In this document: positions 1 to 8,505 of the stretch, piece after piece | How the letters are laid out: each line of letters starts with the position of its first letter | Position numbering within the stretch: position 1 is the stretch's first letter | Source of the DNA: CAZYQW01 sp964649825 | Lineage (GTDB): Bacteria; Planctomycetota; B15-G4; JADJEK01 | Direction of reading: 5' to 3' | Assembly: GCA_964649825.1 (NCBI GenBank) | Contig: CAZYQW010000006.1 | Coordinates: forward strand, 1 to 51,948 | DNA length: 51,948 nucleotides | Made by a program: the position numbers and the translations under genes | The notes under the pieces: generated by a model | Databases searched by the model: none | What the model was told of the DNA's origin: nothing | Seen by the model: only the letters and a program-made list of their open reading frames with translations

Positions 1-136
1 CGGCTGCGGCGGGCCCTCGCGACCGATCTCTTCGTTGCAGGATCCTCGACGTACAGGCAGTACGCCTGCGGTCCTGCGCCTCGATCTCGGTCGCGATGAC
101 CTCGCCTCGCTTCGAAAGCACTTTCACCACGGGCTG

Positions 137-982
137 CTAGAACCAGATCTCGGCGCCGTCCGTCGCGATCTTCAGCCCGCGGTTGACGAGCGGGGCGATC
201 CTCACCGGCTCGATCGCCGCGCGCGAGACCCGGATCAGCCGGACGTCCAGCGCCCGCCGGTCGCCGGCGAGGGTCTCGAGCAGGTCGACGGAGGGCGCCT
301 CGGCATCGACGAAGGCCGTATGGGCGCGGTTCAGGGTCTCGACGACGATGGGATCCCGGACCGCGTCGCGACCGAGCCGCGGCAAGTACGCGACCACGCG
401 CGACCGCCCCTCGAGCCGCCATCCCGCCGCCGGGGCGCCGTCCGGCCCCGCGATCGCGAGCGCGACCGCCCGCACCCCGCGGGCGAGGTCGAAGTACTGC
501 CCCGATCCGATCGGACGGAGATCTATCCGTTCGGCCAGCTCTGCGGCGTACGCCGGACGGGCCTCCAAGTGCGCCAGCACGGCGGGAGTCGAGTAGACCT
601 GGACCATCCCGGAGCCGTTCCGCTCGATCAGGACCCGCAGCCCGTGATCGATCTCGTCGTCGACCCCGGTCAACAGGACCCCGTCCGTGATGGCCGTCGC
701 TCCGCTGCGAAACCCCTTCGGGACCGGGGTCTGCTCGAGCGCCCGGATCGTGTCCGCGGCGATGTCGAGCAAGAAGAGCTGATCGGTGTCGGGCAGGATG
801 ACGGCCAGCGCCGCGCGGCGCCGCTCCCCTCGAACAGGGTCCGGCGCGGGGTCGACGCCGGAACCCGTCCCGAGCACGACCGCGCGCGCCGCGCCGGGCG
901 GCAGGTCGAGGCGGATCCGCATCGACCCGCCGTCCTCGACCTCCGTGACGCAGCCGACGACGACGAGCGCCAAGAACGTCAT
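137..982 (-). CDS. Putative lipoprotein of unknown function
   Basis: I do not recognise the family. The chosen ATG at 982 gives about 281 residues beginning MTFLALVVVGC, a very short hydrophobic stretch ending in a lipobox-like VVGC, so the product is probably a lipoprotein anchored outside the cytoplasm. In-frame starts upstream, up to 1051, would add a basic leader (residues RARQRRNRA) that makes a more normal signal peptide, so the true start is uncertain. The rest is soluble-looking and rich in Asp, Arg and Ala with no motif I can name. It is divergent from the response regulator starting at 1102, and the two share a short intergenic region of about 50-120 bp that must hold both promoters. 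Confidence 0.6.
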   Translation of the reverse strand: MTFLALVVVGCVTEVEDGGSMRIRLDLPPGAARAVVLGTGSGVDPAPDPVRGERRRAALAVILPDTDQLFLLDIAADTIRALEQTPVPKGFRSGATAITDGVLLTGVDDEIDHGLRVLIERNGSGMVQVYSTPAVLAHLEARPAYAAELAERIDLRPIGSGQYFDLARGVRAVALAIAGPDGAPAAGWRLEGRSRVVAYLPRLGRDAVRDPIVVETLNRAHTAFVDAEAPSVDLLETLAGDRRALDVRLIRVSRAAIEPVRIAPLVNRGLKIATDGAEIWF

Positions 983-1101
983 GGCTCGGTTCCGTCGTTG
1001 TCGTGCCCGGTTCAGATGCATATCCTTCTGTCGCATATTTCGATGGCTCATACGACGTTTTCGCGCAAGGACCAGACATGCTGGCGCAGGGTGACCCGAT
1101 C

Positions 1102-2529
1102 ATGACAACTCCGACGGATCGAAGCGAGCGCGGACGCGTCGTTCTGATCGATGACGACGACGCGTTGCGGGAAGCGCTGACGGAGTTCCTCGAGTCGAGA
1201 GGGTTCTCGGTCGCGGGTGCCGCGGACGGCAAGAGCGGGCTCGAAGAGGTCGACGAGGAGACGTCCGTCGTCGTGACCGACCTGAAGCTCCCCGGCTTGG
1301 ACGGCCTGGACGTTCTGAAGGCGGTGAAGGAGATCCACCCGAAGATCGCGGTGATCGTGGCCACCGGCTACGGCAGCGTCGACTCCGCGGTGCGCGCAAT
1401 GCGCGAGGGCGCCTACCACTACGTCACGAAACCGATCAATCCGACGGTGCTCCTGAAGCTCGTCGAGGACGTGACCGAGAAACGGCGGCTCGAGGACGAG
1501 GTCACGAACCTCAAGGCCCAGCTCAGCGAGAAGCACGCGTTCGGCCGCATGATCGGACGTTCGCCGTCCATGCTCGAAGTGTTCGACGTGATCCGGCACG
1601 TCGCGAAGACGCGCGCCACCGTCCTGATCACCGGCGAGAGCGGAACCGGCAAGGAGCTGGTCGCGCGCGCGATCCACCAGACGTCGCCGCGCGCCGACCG
1701 CCCGTTCGTCGCCTTCAACTGCGCGGCGCTTCCGGCGACGCTGATCGAGAGCGAGCTGTTCGGGCACGAGAAGGGCGCGTTCACTGGCGCCGTGAGCCGC
1801 CGGCAGGGATTGTTCGGCGCCGCCGACGGCGGGACGCTCTTCCTCGACGAGGTGTCGGAGCTCGAGGTCGGCCTGCAGGCGAAGCTGCTGCGCGTGCTCG
1901 AGGAACGGGCGTACACGCCGCTCGGCTGCACCCGCGAGATTCACGTCGACGTGCGGATCGTCGCCGCCACGAACCAGGATCTCGCTCAGCAAGTCGCGGC
2001 CGGGAAGTTCCGCGAGGACCTCCTCTACCGACTGAAAGTGGTCTCGATCGACCTGCCGCCGTTGCGGGATCGACGCGAGGACATCCCGATGCTCGCGCGT
2101 GCGTTCCTGGTCGCTGCCATCGAAGAGCACGGTCTCGGTCCGCTCACGCTCGACCCCGAGGCGGTTCGTCTGCTCCAGGCGCACGACTGGCCGGGCAACG
2201 TCCGTGAGCTGCGGAACACGATCGAGAGCGCCGCCGTCCTGGCCCGCGGGGCGGTCATCGGTCCCGAGAACCTCCCGCCTTCGGTGGGCGGCGAGCGATC
2301 GTCGCCGCATCCCGAGGCGACGCTCTTCCACGTCGGGATGCGAATGAACGACCTGGAGCGGAGCGCCATCCTGGCGACCCTCCGCGAAACCGACGGGAAC
2401 CGCACCCAAGCCGCGAGGACGCTGGGAATCAGCCTCCGCACGTTGCAGCGGAAGCTGAAGGAGTACCACCCGGGCGAAGCCGGCGAGGAGATCCCGGACG
2501 GCGAGGACGCGGATCTGTCGGAGTCTTGA
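1102..2529 (+). CDS. Sigma-54-dependent response regulator, NtrC family
   Basis: A 475-residue transcriptional activator. Residues 12-125 form a receiver domain, with the acidic pocket in VVLIDDDD, phospho-acceptor Asp60 in VVTDLKLPG and Lys110 in YVTKP. Residues about 147-385 are the AAA+ sigma-54 interaction domain, with Walker A GESGTGKE at 178-185, the sigma-54 contact loop GAFTGA at 225-230 and Walker B GGTLFLDE at 243-250. The C-terminus is a Fis-type helix-turn-helix around NRTQAARTLGISLRTLQRKL. The family uses ATP hydrolysis to open promoters bound by sigma-54 RNA polymerase. The ATG at 1102 is preferred because the receiver fold starts directly after it; the frame is open upstream. 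No histidine kinase is encoded nearby, so the partner is probably elsewhere. Confidence 0.93.
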   Translation: MTTPTDRSERGRVVLIDDDDALREALTEFLESRGFSVAGAADGKSGLEEVDEETSVVVTDLKLPGLDGLDVLKAVKEIHPKIAVIVATGYGSVDSAVRAMREGAYHYVTKPINPTVLLKLVEDVTEKRRLEDEVTNLKAQLSEKHAFGRMIGRSPSMLEVFDVIRHVAKTRATVLITGESGTGKELVARAIHQTSPRADRPFVAFNCAALPATLIESELFGHEKGAFTGAVSRRQGLFGAADGGTLFLDEVSELEVGLQAKLLRVLEERAYTPLGCTREIHVDVRIVAATNQDLAQQVAAGKFREDLLYRLKVVSIDLPPLRDRREDIPMLARAFLVAAIEEHGLGPLTLDPEAVRLLQAHDWPGNVRELRNTIESAAVLARGAVIGPENLPPSVGGERSSPHPEATLFHVGMRMNDLERSAILATLRETDGNRTQAARTLGISLRTLQRKLKEYHPGEAGEEIPDGEDADLSES

Positions 2530-3327
2530 GCCGGAGGTCGATCGGTGATCCGAGTTTTCCACATTTCCTCAACATCTTCCATCACCGTCGCGCGCGACCA
2601 GCTAGACTTTGCGGTCTGGATCGGTCGCGGTTAACGTTTCTTTAAGCGGAAGCTAGCGGCGATTTACGATGTGACCAACGTGTGAAGGACCTGTTGATTT
2701 TCGGGTTGGCTCATCCGTGACTGGCGGTCCACCGCCGGGCGTGGCTATTGTCGGCCACGAGGTGTTGCTCATCGGGTGACGGGGGAGGGACTGGAGCAGG
2801 CGCGAGCTTGCGGAAGGAGCGAGAGCGTGCAGCGTCGCACCCGCAAAATGCCCGTAGTCGGCGAGTTCCACATGCGAGGCCAGAACAGTCGCCTCGCGCC
2901 GCTACGTGTCCGTTGGAGAGCGACGGAATCGCTCTACTACGGCGGCGATCTTCAAGTGCTCGGGGGGCCAGTGGGACTGCGATCCCGGTTCGAGAACCGG
3001 ATGAGCGATCGGTCCTGGCTCAAGAACGATCCCAATCGCATCGCCGGCGGACGGCCGTTCACCGAGAGCTTCTACGCCACCGTCGCGGTACTCCTCGCGT
3101 TCGCGGACGCGGAACGTCTGATGATCGAGTGCGTCGCCTCGCCGGTGCCGCTCACCTCGACGAGCGTTCGGACCGAGCGAAGCTCGACGTTCCGCGACAT
3201 CGAGGAGTTCGACCGCGGTGAGCGGAACGGCACCGAGAACGGTTCGTCCGACCCCTCCCGCCTCTCTGGAACTCTACGCGCCGGTTGACGGTCTCCGGAA
3301 CGTGCGAGGTTCGCGCCCGCGGTCGCG
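2530..3327. other. Long stretch without a convincing gene
   Basis: About 800 bases between the response regulator and the convergent glycosyltransferase. The first 200 bases are noticeably less GC-rich than the rest of the window and hold no open frame of note. The best candidate is a plus-strand frame from 2776 (GTG) or 2872 (ATG) to 3288, whose middle part (around residues AGGRPFTESFYATVAVLLAF) reads like protein. Its third-position bias is weaker than in real genes here, and I recognise no family. It may be a decayed gene. A 6-bp perfect hairpin, CCGGTTCGAGAACCGG, lies near 2984-2999, but nothing around it forms a tRNA. Confidence 0.35.
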
Positions 3328-5085
3328 CTACGCGGGAGGAAGGTCGGCCAGCACCAAGATCGAGCGTCGCATCGGCTCGCCGAAGAGCGAGTACGATTCG
3401 GTGCCCGTGCGCCAGACCTCGCGCAGTCCCAACCGCGATGCATAGAGGAGGAACGGGACGGCGCCGGGATCGGGATCGAGGAGGAAGAAGACTCGCGGGT
3501 TCCGCTCGCTGAGGTACGGGAGCAGCGCCTCGCCCGAGAGGCCGACGGTGACCATGCGGTGATCGTTCAATCCGATGAGGTCGAGCACGTCGCGTCCCGC
3601 GAAGTAGCGGACCGCGCCGGCGTCCTGGGCCGCGATCAGCGCGTCGGGGGGGATCCGGGACTCGTCACGCAGCCACAGCGCGGCTTCCACGTTCATCGCG
3701 TCGACGTCCCGGACGTTCGCCGCGAACTCCGCGACCTCCTCGGTGAGGCGCCGCGGCGCGGCGAAGAAAGGAACGACGGCGAGAAACGCCAGAGCCACGG
3801 CGAGCACGACGTCGGGGATGACCAGCGGGGGCCGCTCCTTCGCGTCGAGCTCGATCGGTTGCGCGTGGTCATCGACCCGTGCGAGGTCGTGGGGAGCGTA
3901 CGCCGGCTCTCCGCCTTGGTCGCGATCGTCGTCCCGTTCCGGCTCTTCGTCCGGCTGATCGTCCGCCTCTTCGGTCGGGGGGCGTTTCTGCACGAGATCC
4001 TGAAGGACCGCCCCCGCGGCGGCGAGCCCGCACGCGGTCACCACCGAGACGAGGGGCAGGATCGGCGTCAGGTAGCGAGCCCAGTAGAACGCGCCGGGCT
4101 CGAGCATCGCCCGCGTCGCCGCGATGCCGACGCAGTACGCGAGGGGCGTGGCGAGCAACGCCACGGCCGGGAGGAGGCCGCATCGCAGGAGGAGCGCGAC
4201 GGCGCCGATCGCGAGGAACAGGTAGCCGACGTACGACTCGAAGAACGGAAGCGTGGCGACGCGGTCGAAAAGGAGGTCCGCGCCGCGGCCGATCGCGTCC
4301 AGCGGAGCGACGCCCGACGCGGCTTTGACGTAGTAGGTGTTCGGGAACGGCCGGCCGGCGACGGCGAGGCAGAACCCGACCCAGATCGACGCGAGGCCGA
4401 CGATCGGAGCGGCCGCGAGCAACGTCGCGATGGCGCGCGGGCGGAGGGAGTTCGCGTCACGCCGACGGAACCACGCGACCACCACGACCGCCACCGCGAC
4501 CAGCAGACCCTCGGGACGTGCGAGGCACGCGAGGCCGGCCGCCACCCCCGCCGCGAGCGGACGGCGCTCGAACGTCGCGCGGAACGCGAGCAACATGAAG
4601 AGCGAGAGGAGGAGCGGCTCCATTCCCGACGCGGCCGCGAACGCCTCGGCGGGGTCGAGCGCGACGAGCAGCGCGGCGCAGAAGGCCCCGAACCGAGCGG
4701 ATGGAATCGGCAGCGACCGAACGAAGAGGGCGGCGGCGAGCGCGGTGGCGATCCAGATGAGGATGCCGAAGACGCGCGTCGCCCGTCCGATCGGCGTGCC
4801 GGTCGCCTCGGCGATCGCGTGGATGGGCGCGAGCAGCACGCCCCAGAGCAGGCTCGATTGGCCGGCCTCCGGTTGGGCGGGGTTGTACTCCAACGCGAGC
4901 CGCTCGGCGAAGCTTCGCGCGTAGACCAGGTGGATCCAGGCGTCGTCGAGCGGGAATCCCGCGTGATCGCGGCGCGGGCTCGCCTCCCTGGCGGCGCGAT
5001 CGAACTGGGCCCCGATCGTCGCTTGCAGCACCGCGACGAGCACGAGGGCCACGGCGAGGACGGTACGTGGATGGAAGAGGTTCAC
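3328..5085 (-). CDS. GT-C-type integral membrane glycosyltransferase
   Basis: A 585-residue polytopic membrane protein starting with GTG. The first extracytoplasmic loop after transmembrane helix 1 carries FPLDDAWIHLVYARSFA. The acidic pair before an aromatic residue in that loop is the catalytic signature of GT-C enzymes (ArnT, protein mannosyltransferase and GT39/GT83 relatives), which transfer sugar from a polyprenyl-phosphate donor on the outer face of the membrane. About ten hydrophobic helices follow, then a charged linker (residues about 370-420, rich in Glu, Asp and Arg) and a soluble C-terminal domain of about 150 residues. The acceptor cannot be read from sequence. It stands alone, divergent from the secreted protein at 5180. 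Confidence 0.8.
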   Translation of the reverse strand: MNLFHPRTVLAVALVLVAVLQATIGAQFDRAAREASPRRDHAGFPLDDAWIHLVYARSFAERLALEYNPAQPEAGQSSLLWGVLLAPIHAIAEATGTPIGRATRVFGILIWIATALAAALFVRSLPIPSARFGAFCAALLVALDPAEAFAAASGMEPLLLSLFMLLAFRATFERRPLAAGVAAGLACLARPEGLLVAVAVVVVAWFRRRDANSLRPRAIATLLAAAPIVGLASIWVGFCLAVAGRPFPNTYYVKAASGVAPLDAIGRGADLLFDRVATLPFFESYVGYLFLAIGAVALLLRCGLLPAVALLATPLAYCVGIAATRAMLEPGAFYWARYLTPILPLVSVVTACGLAAAGAVLQDLVQKRPPTEEADDQPDEEPERDDDRDQGGEPAYAPHDLARVDDHAQPIELDAKERPPLVIPDVVLAVALAFLAVVPFFAAPRRLTEEVAEFAANVRDVDAMNVEAALWLRDESRIPPDALIAAQDAGAVRYFAGRDVLDLIGLNDHRMVTVGLSGEALLPYLSERNPRVFFLLDPDPGAVPFLLYASRLGLREVWRTGTESYSLFGEPMRRSILVLADLPPA

Positions 5086-5179
5086 GGCCGGAAACTAGCG
5101 ACAGCGCGGGAACTCGCGAACCGAATTCCGGCCGCCCCGTTTCTCTCGAGACCGTGCTCCACCGCCGGAGGATCCCCGG

Positions 5180-6160
5180 GTGATCCGTCGTCGCGAAACC
5201 TCCATCGTGGTCCTTGTGCTCACGGGCGTCGTCGCCCGCGGGCAGGCACCCCGCGTCCTCGCAGCGGACTCCGACGTCGTCCGCGCCGCCCGCGTCGAAG
5301 CCCTCGCGCGGTTGGCCGCGCTGTCGCGAGACCGCGAGCCCGTGCTCGGCGATCCGGTCGACCTCGCCATCGAGGCCCCGGCGATCGTCTGGATGTTCAG
5401 CTCGGGCCACGGGCGAATGCTGACCGTGGGGCGGCTCGAGGCGTCCGCATCGGGAGCAGTCGATCGGAGATTGACGCTCTCGCCCTCGCCCGAACCTCCT
5501 CGTTCGGCGTTTCCGAACGACAACGAGTGGAGCGTCGCGTTCACCGAGCGTGACGTCACCGCGGGCGAGCTCGAACGCCTCGTCGCGATGGTGGCGACGA
5601 TCCTCGATTCGAGCTCGACGCGAGAGCACGTCCTTCCCTCCGACCCTTCGAAGCCGATCACGTTGAAGTACGACTCCACGAGCAACGACCTCGGCGCGTG
5701 GGTGCTGCTGACCGGCGCGGGACGGGTGCGCGAGGCCGCGTTCCACGGCTACGTGTCGTCGCTGAACGAGGAGCGGCGAATCGCGCCGAGTACCGCGGTC
5801 GACGTCCTGCGCTCGTTCGGCGGCGCGACGCCCCGGTCGCTCGAGATCGACGACGAGGCACGCTCGCACTTCGATGTGGTCTTCCCGCTGCTCTCCGCCG
5901 CGTGGTCGGACTCCTGGTGGTTCGAGCAGGAGCGGGCCTGCGTCCTCGGCGGTCGGGTTCGAAGCCGCGCGATGATCGGCTGGGCGTTCGACTGGGCGGA
6001 ACGCGAACCGAGCGACGCGGGACACGGAGCGCGGCTGCCGTACCACGCGGCCACGGCCCTGGCGTCGATCGGGGGCGAGGACCTGCGCTTCGACGACTCG
6101 GGGGCGCCGCGGCTGCCCCGCGCGATCGCCCGCGACTACCGCCTCCGCCTCGACGAGTAG
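5180..6160 (+). CDS. Secreted protein of unknown function
   Basis: 326 residues with a GTG start, preceded by a good ribosome-binding site (GGAGG about eight bases upstream). The N-terminus RRRETSIVVLVLTGVVARGQA looks like a signal peptide, so the product is probably exported. The remainder has mixed hydrophobic and acidic stretches, with tryptophans clustered around SWWFEQERA, and no family I recognise. It is divergent from the glycosyltransferase and convergent with the sulfatase-like gene. The 56-base gap to that gene carries three perfect tandem copies of CCCGTCGG. Confidence 0.65.
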   Translation: MIRRRETSIVVLVLTGVVARGQAPRVLAADSDVVRAARVEALARLAALSRDREPVLGDPVDLAIEAPAIVWMFSSGHGRMLTVGRLEASASGAVDRRLTLSPSPEPPRSAFPNDNEWSVAFTERDVTAGELERLVAMVATILDSSSTREHVLPSDPSKPITLKYDSTSNDLGAWVLLTGAGRVREAAFHGYVSSLNEERRIAPSTAVDVLRSFGGATPRSLEIDDEARSHFDVVFPLLSAAWSDSWWFEQERACVLGGRVRSRAMIGWAFDWAEREPSDAGHGARLPYHAATALASIGGEDLRFDDSGAPRLPRAIARDYRLRLDE

Positions 6161-6182
6161 CCGGCGATCGCGTCGGTCGCGG

Positions 6183-6206
6183 CCCGTCGGCCCGTCGGCC
6201 CGTCGG
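6183..6206. repeat. Three tandem copies of CCCGTCGG
   Basis: Three perfect, uninterrupted copies of an 8-base unit lie between two convergent stop codons. The array is short and non-coding. Similar arrays arise by replication slippage, and this one could vary in copy number between strains. There is no sign of a function. Confidence 0.8.
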
Positions 6207-6216
6207 ATCGATGCGG

Positions 6217-8175
6217 TCAACGCGCTCGGATCTCGAACTCCGCGAGGCGCTGCTCGAAGTCCGGGCGCGGCCCCCGGCTGAGGCGAAGGGCATCCCGCAT
6301 CGCCGCCACGGCCCCGGCGTAGTCGTCCGCCTTCGCGCGCGCCTCGGCCAGAGTGTCGTGGAAGTCGGCGTTCTGCGGCTCGATGCGAATCGCCTCGCCA
6401 GCGAGCGCGGCGGCGCGAGCCGGATCGAGCACGGCGTCCGCCGTCGCCAGATGCCAGGCGAGCGCGTTCAACACGAGCGCCGATCGATCGAGCGCCATCG
6501 CCTTCTCGTAGGACCGGCGGGCGCCGGCGGGATCGCCCGACTCGCGCAGCGCCTGCGCGAGGTTGTAGTTCGCCTCGAAGTTGTCCGGCGCGAGGTCGAC
6601 GGCGCGGCGAAAGCAACGCGCCGCGGCCGCCGCGTCGGATGGGCCGCGCGCCTCGCCGAGACGGAGCCAGCCCTCGAAGAACGTCTTGTCCCGGGCCAGG
6701 AGCGCCTCGAGCCGCGCGGCTCCTTCCGGCGCTCGGCCGAGCCGAACGAGCGCATCAAGCTCGCGTACCGCGGCGGTGCGGTTTCGCGGGTCGATCGCCT
6801 GGGCCTTGCGAACGAGGTCCAGCGCGCGCGCAGGATCGCGATCCAGCGACGCGGTCGCCTCGATCACGAGGTTGTGGATCTTGATCCCGTCCTTCGGATC
6901 GATCATGCCGCCGCTGTCTCCGGCGCCGCTCACGTAGCCGAGCTCCTCCATCGCGCGCCGTTCTTCCGTCGAGAGCGAAACGGCGGTGCGCGCCTTCGCC
7001 GCGCCGCCGAGGCCGTCGCGATACCGAGCCAGCGCCGCGGCGAGATCGGCCGCGCGCGCGCCTTCGCGCTCGATCCGGTTCTCGCGCTCGCGCGGATCGT
7101 TCGCCAGGTCGTAGAACTCGGCCCGCGGCGCTTCGATGAACTTGTCCTGGCCGTCGATCCACGCGAACAGCGGTGCGAACCCGTGGAACTCGCGGGGCAC
7201 CCACGTCTCCGCGTACGCGGGGCGCGGGGGCGCGTCGCCCGCGTCGAGAAGCGGAGTGAGGTCGACGCCTTCCGCGGCAGCGAGGCCGCCGAGCCCCGCG
7301 CGCGCGAGCACCGTCGGCGCGACGTCGACGAGCGCGACGACGCGGTCGACGCGACTCCCGGCCCGCGCCGCGTCCGGGAGCTTGATGACGAGCGGGACGT
7401 GGATCGCCTCCTCGTAGAGGAACATGCCGTGCTCCGCCTCGCCGTGGTCGGAGAGTCCCTCGCCGTGGTCGGCCGTGACGACGATCAACGCGGCGTCGTA
7501 GCGTCCCGCGCCGTCGAGCGCGGCGAGCAGATCGGCGAGCGCGGCGTCGGCGGCCGCGATCTCGCCGTCGTACGGGGGCAGTTCCTGGAACGCGCGCGGC
7601 GGGTCGTACGGAGCGTGGGGGTCGAACAGGTGCATCCAGAGAAAGACCCGTTCGTCGCGCGGCCGGGTCCTCAGCCAGTCGACGGCGCGCGCGGCGGTCG
7701 CGGCGCCGCGGCGTTCGGCGGCCCCGTCGGGCGGTGCGTCGTAGGTCTCGAACCCGCGCGCGAGGCCGAAGCGAGCGTCCAGGACGAGGCTGGACACGAA
7801 CGCGCCCGTGCGGAAGCCGGCGCCGCGAAAGCGCTCCGCGACGAGCTCGATCGAGCCATCGACCGCGGTCGTGCCGTTCTGCCGAATCGCGTGGACGATC
7901 GGCGAGCGGCCGGAAAGGAGGGTGGCGTGCGAAGGGAGGGTCACCGGCACCGGTGCGTAGGCGCGATCGAAGGCGACCCCGTCCTCGACCAGCCGGTCGA
8001 GCGACGGCGTCCGCGCCGCCGCGTGGCCGCCCACCGAGGTCCGGTCGTAGCGGGTCGTGTCGAACGTCACGAGGACGACGTCACGGGCGGCGACCAACGG
8101 CCCGTCGGTCGGCTTCGAACAGGAGGTCAGGCTCGTCGCCGCGACGAGCAGGGCGGGGAGGAGGCGATGGAGCAT
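6217..8175 (-). CDS. Sulfatase-like hydrolase lipoprotein with C-terminal TPR repeats
   Basis: 652 residues. A signal peptide with lipobox LTSC puts the lipidated Cys at residue 19. Residues about 30-400 form an alkaline-phosphatase-superfamily sulfatase fold: metal-binding TFDTTR near residue 39, the nucleophile region TLPSHATLLSG near 79-89, HLFDPHAPY and TADHGEGLSDHGE. At the position where sulfatases have the Cys or Ser converted to formylglycine there is Thr79 (TLPSH rather than C/S-x-P-S-R). It is therefore more likely a phosphatase, phosphodiesterase or transferase-like member than a true sulfatase. Residues about 440-640 are TPR-like helical repeats (for example FEANYNLAQALRESGDPAGA), probably for protein contacts. 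The ATG at 8175 is set by the signal peptide; the long reading frame upstream of it is a shadow of hyfB. Confidence 0.85.
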   Translation of the reverse strand: MLHRLLPALLVAATSLTSCSKPTDGPLVAARDVVLVTFDTTRYDRTSVGGHAAARTPSLDRLVEDGVAFDRAYAPVPVTLPSHATLLSGRSPIVHAIRQNGTTAVDGSIELVAERFRGAGFRTGAFVSSLVLDARFGLARGFETYDAPPDGAAERRGAATAARAVDWLRTRPRDERVFLWMHLFDPHAPYDPPRAFQELPPYDGEIAAADAALADLLAALDGAGRYDAALIVVTADHGEGLSDHGEAEHGMFLYEEAIHVPLVIKLPDAARAGSRVDRVVALVDVAPTVLARAGLGGLAAAEGVDLTPLLDAGDAPPRPAYAETWVPREFHGFAPLFAWIDGQDKFIEAPRAEFYDLANDPRERENRIEREGARAADLAAALARYRDGLGGAAKARTAVSLSTEERRAMEELGYVSGAGDSGGMIDPKDGIKIHNLVIEATASLDRDPARALDLVRKAQAIDPRNRTAAVRELDALVRLGRAPEGAARLEALLARDKTFFEGWLRLGEARGPSDAAAAARCFRRAVDLAPDNFEANYNLAQALRESGDPAGARRSYEKAMALDRSALVLNALAWHLATADAVLDPARAAALAGEAIRIEPQNADFHDTLAEARAKADDYAGAVAAMRDALRLSRGPRPDFEQRLAEFEIRAR

Positions 8176-8505
8176 CCGCGCGATTGTAGGCTCTCGGCGC
8201 GCGGGATCGCGGCCGAGAGTCCGGACGTAGGATCCCGTCACGTCGACGTCGAGTCGCGGCGCAGCCTGGCGATCCGCCTCCTGCGACGCACCGGAGCGAC
8301 CTCGATCGACAAGGCGTTGCGCGGGCGCGACCGCGAATCGCGCGGCCTGCGACTCCTCGGGCTCCGGTAGTTCTCCCCGCTCTCGATCGCGTCTCGACCG
8401 GCCCGCAGCACGACCAAAGCGCCGGTCTGCTGCCCGAGAGCCGTCCGACTTCGAGAGTTGTGAGCCGGCCCCGCCAAGCCGTTGCAATGCAGCGGGGAGG
8501 AGAAG
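8176..8505. promoter_or_regulatory. Divergent intergenic region, probable start of the Hyf-like operon
   Basis: A 330-base gap between two divergently transcribed genes, so it should carry both promoters. No family of regulatory site is obvious, and I could not fit a -24/-12 sigma-54 promoter. The operon's ribosome-binding site GGGGAGGAG lies directly before the ATG at 8506 and fixes that start over the in-frame ATG at 8482. Confidence 0.45.

Noticed and set aside
2980..3005. Sequence resembling a tRNA T-arm (CCGGTTCGAGAACCGG)
   Set aside because: The stem is 6 bp with a 4-base loop rather than 5 bp with a 7-base loop, and no acceptor, D or anticodon arm can be folded around it.
8440..8505. 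Possible sigma-54 promoter before the Hyf-like operon
   Set aside because: GG and GC elements are present, but the spacing between them is about 15 bases rather than 10, so it does not fit the -24/-12 consensus.
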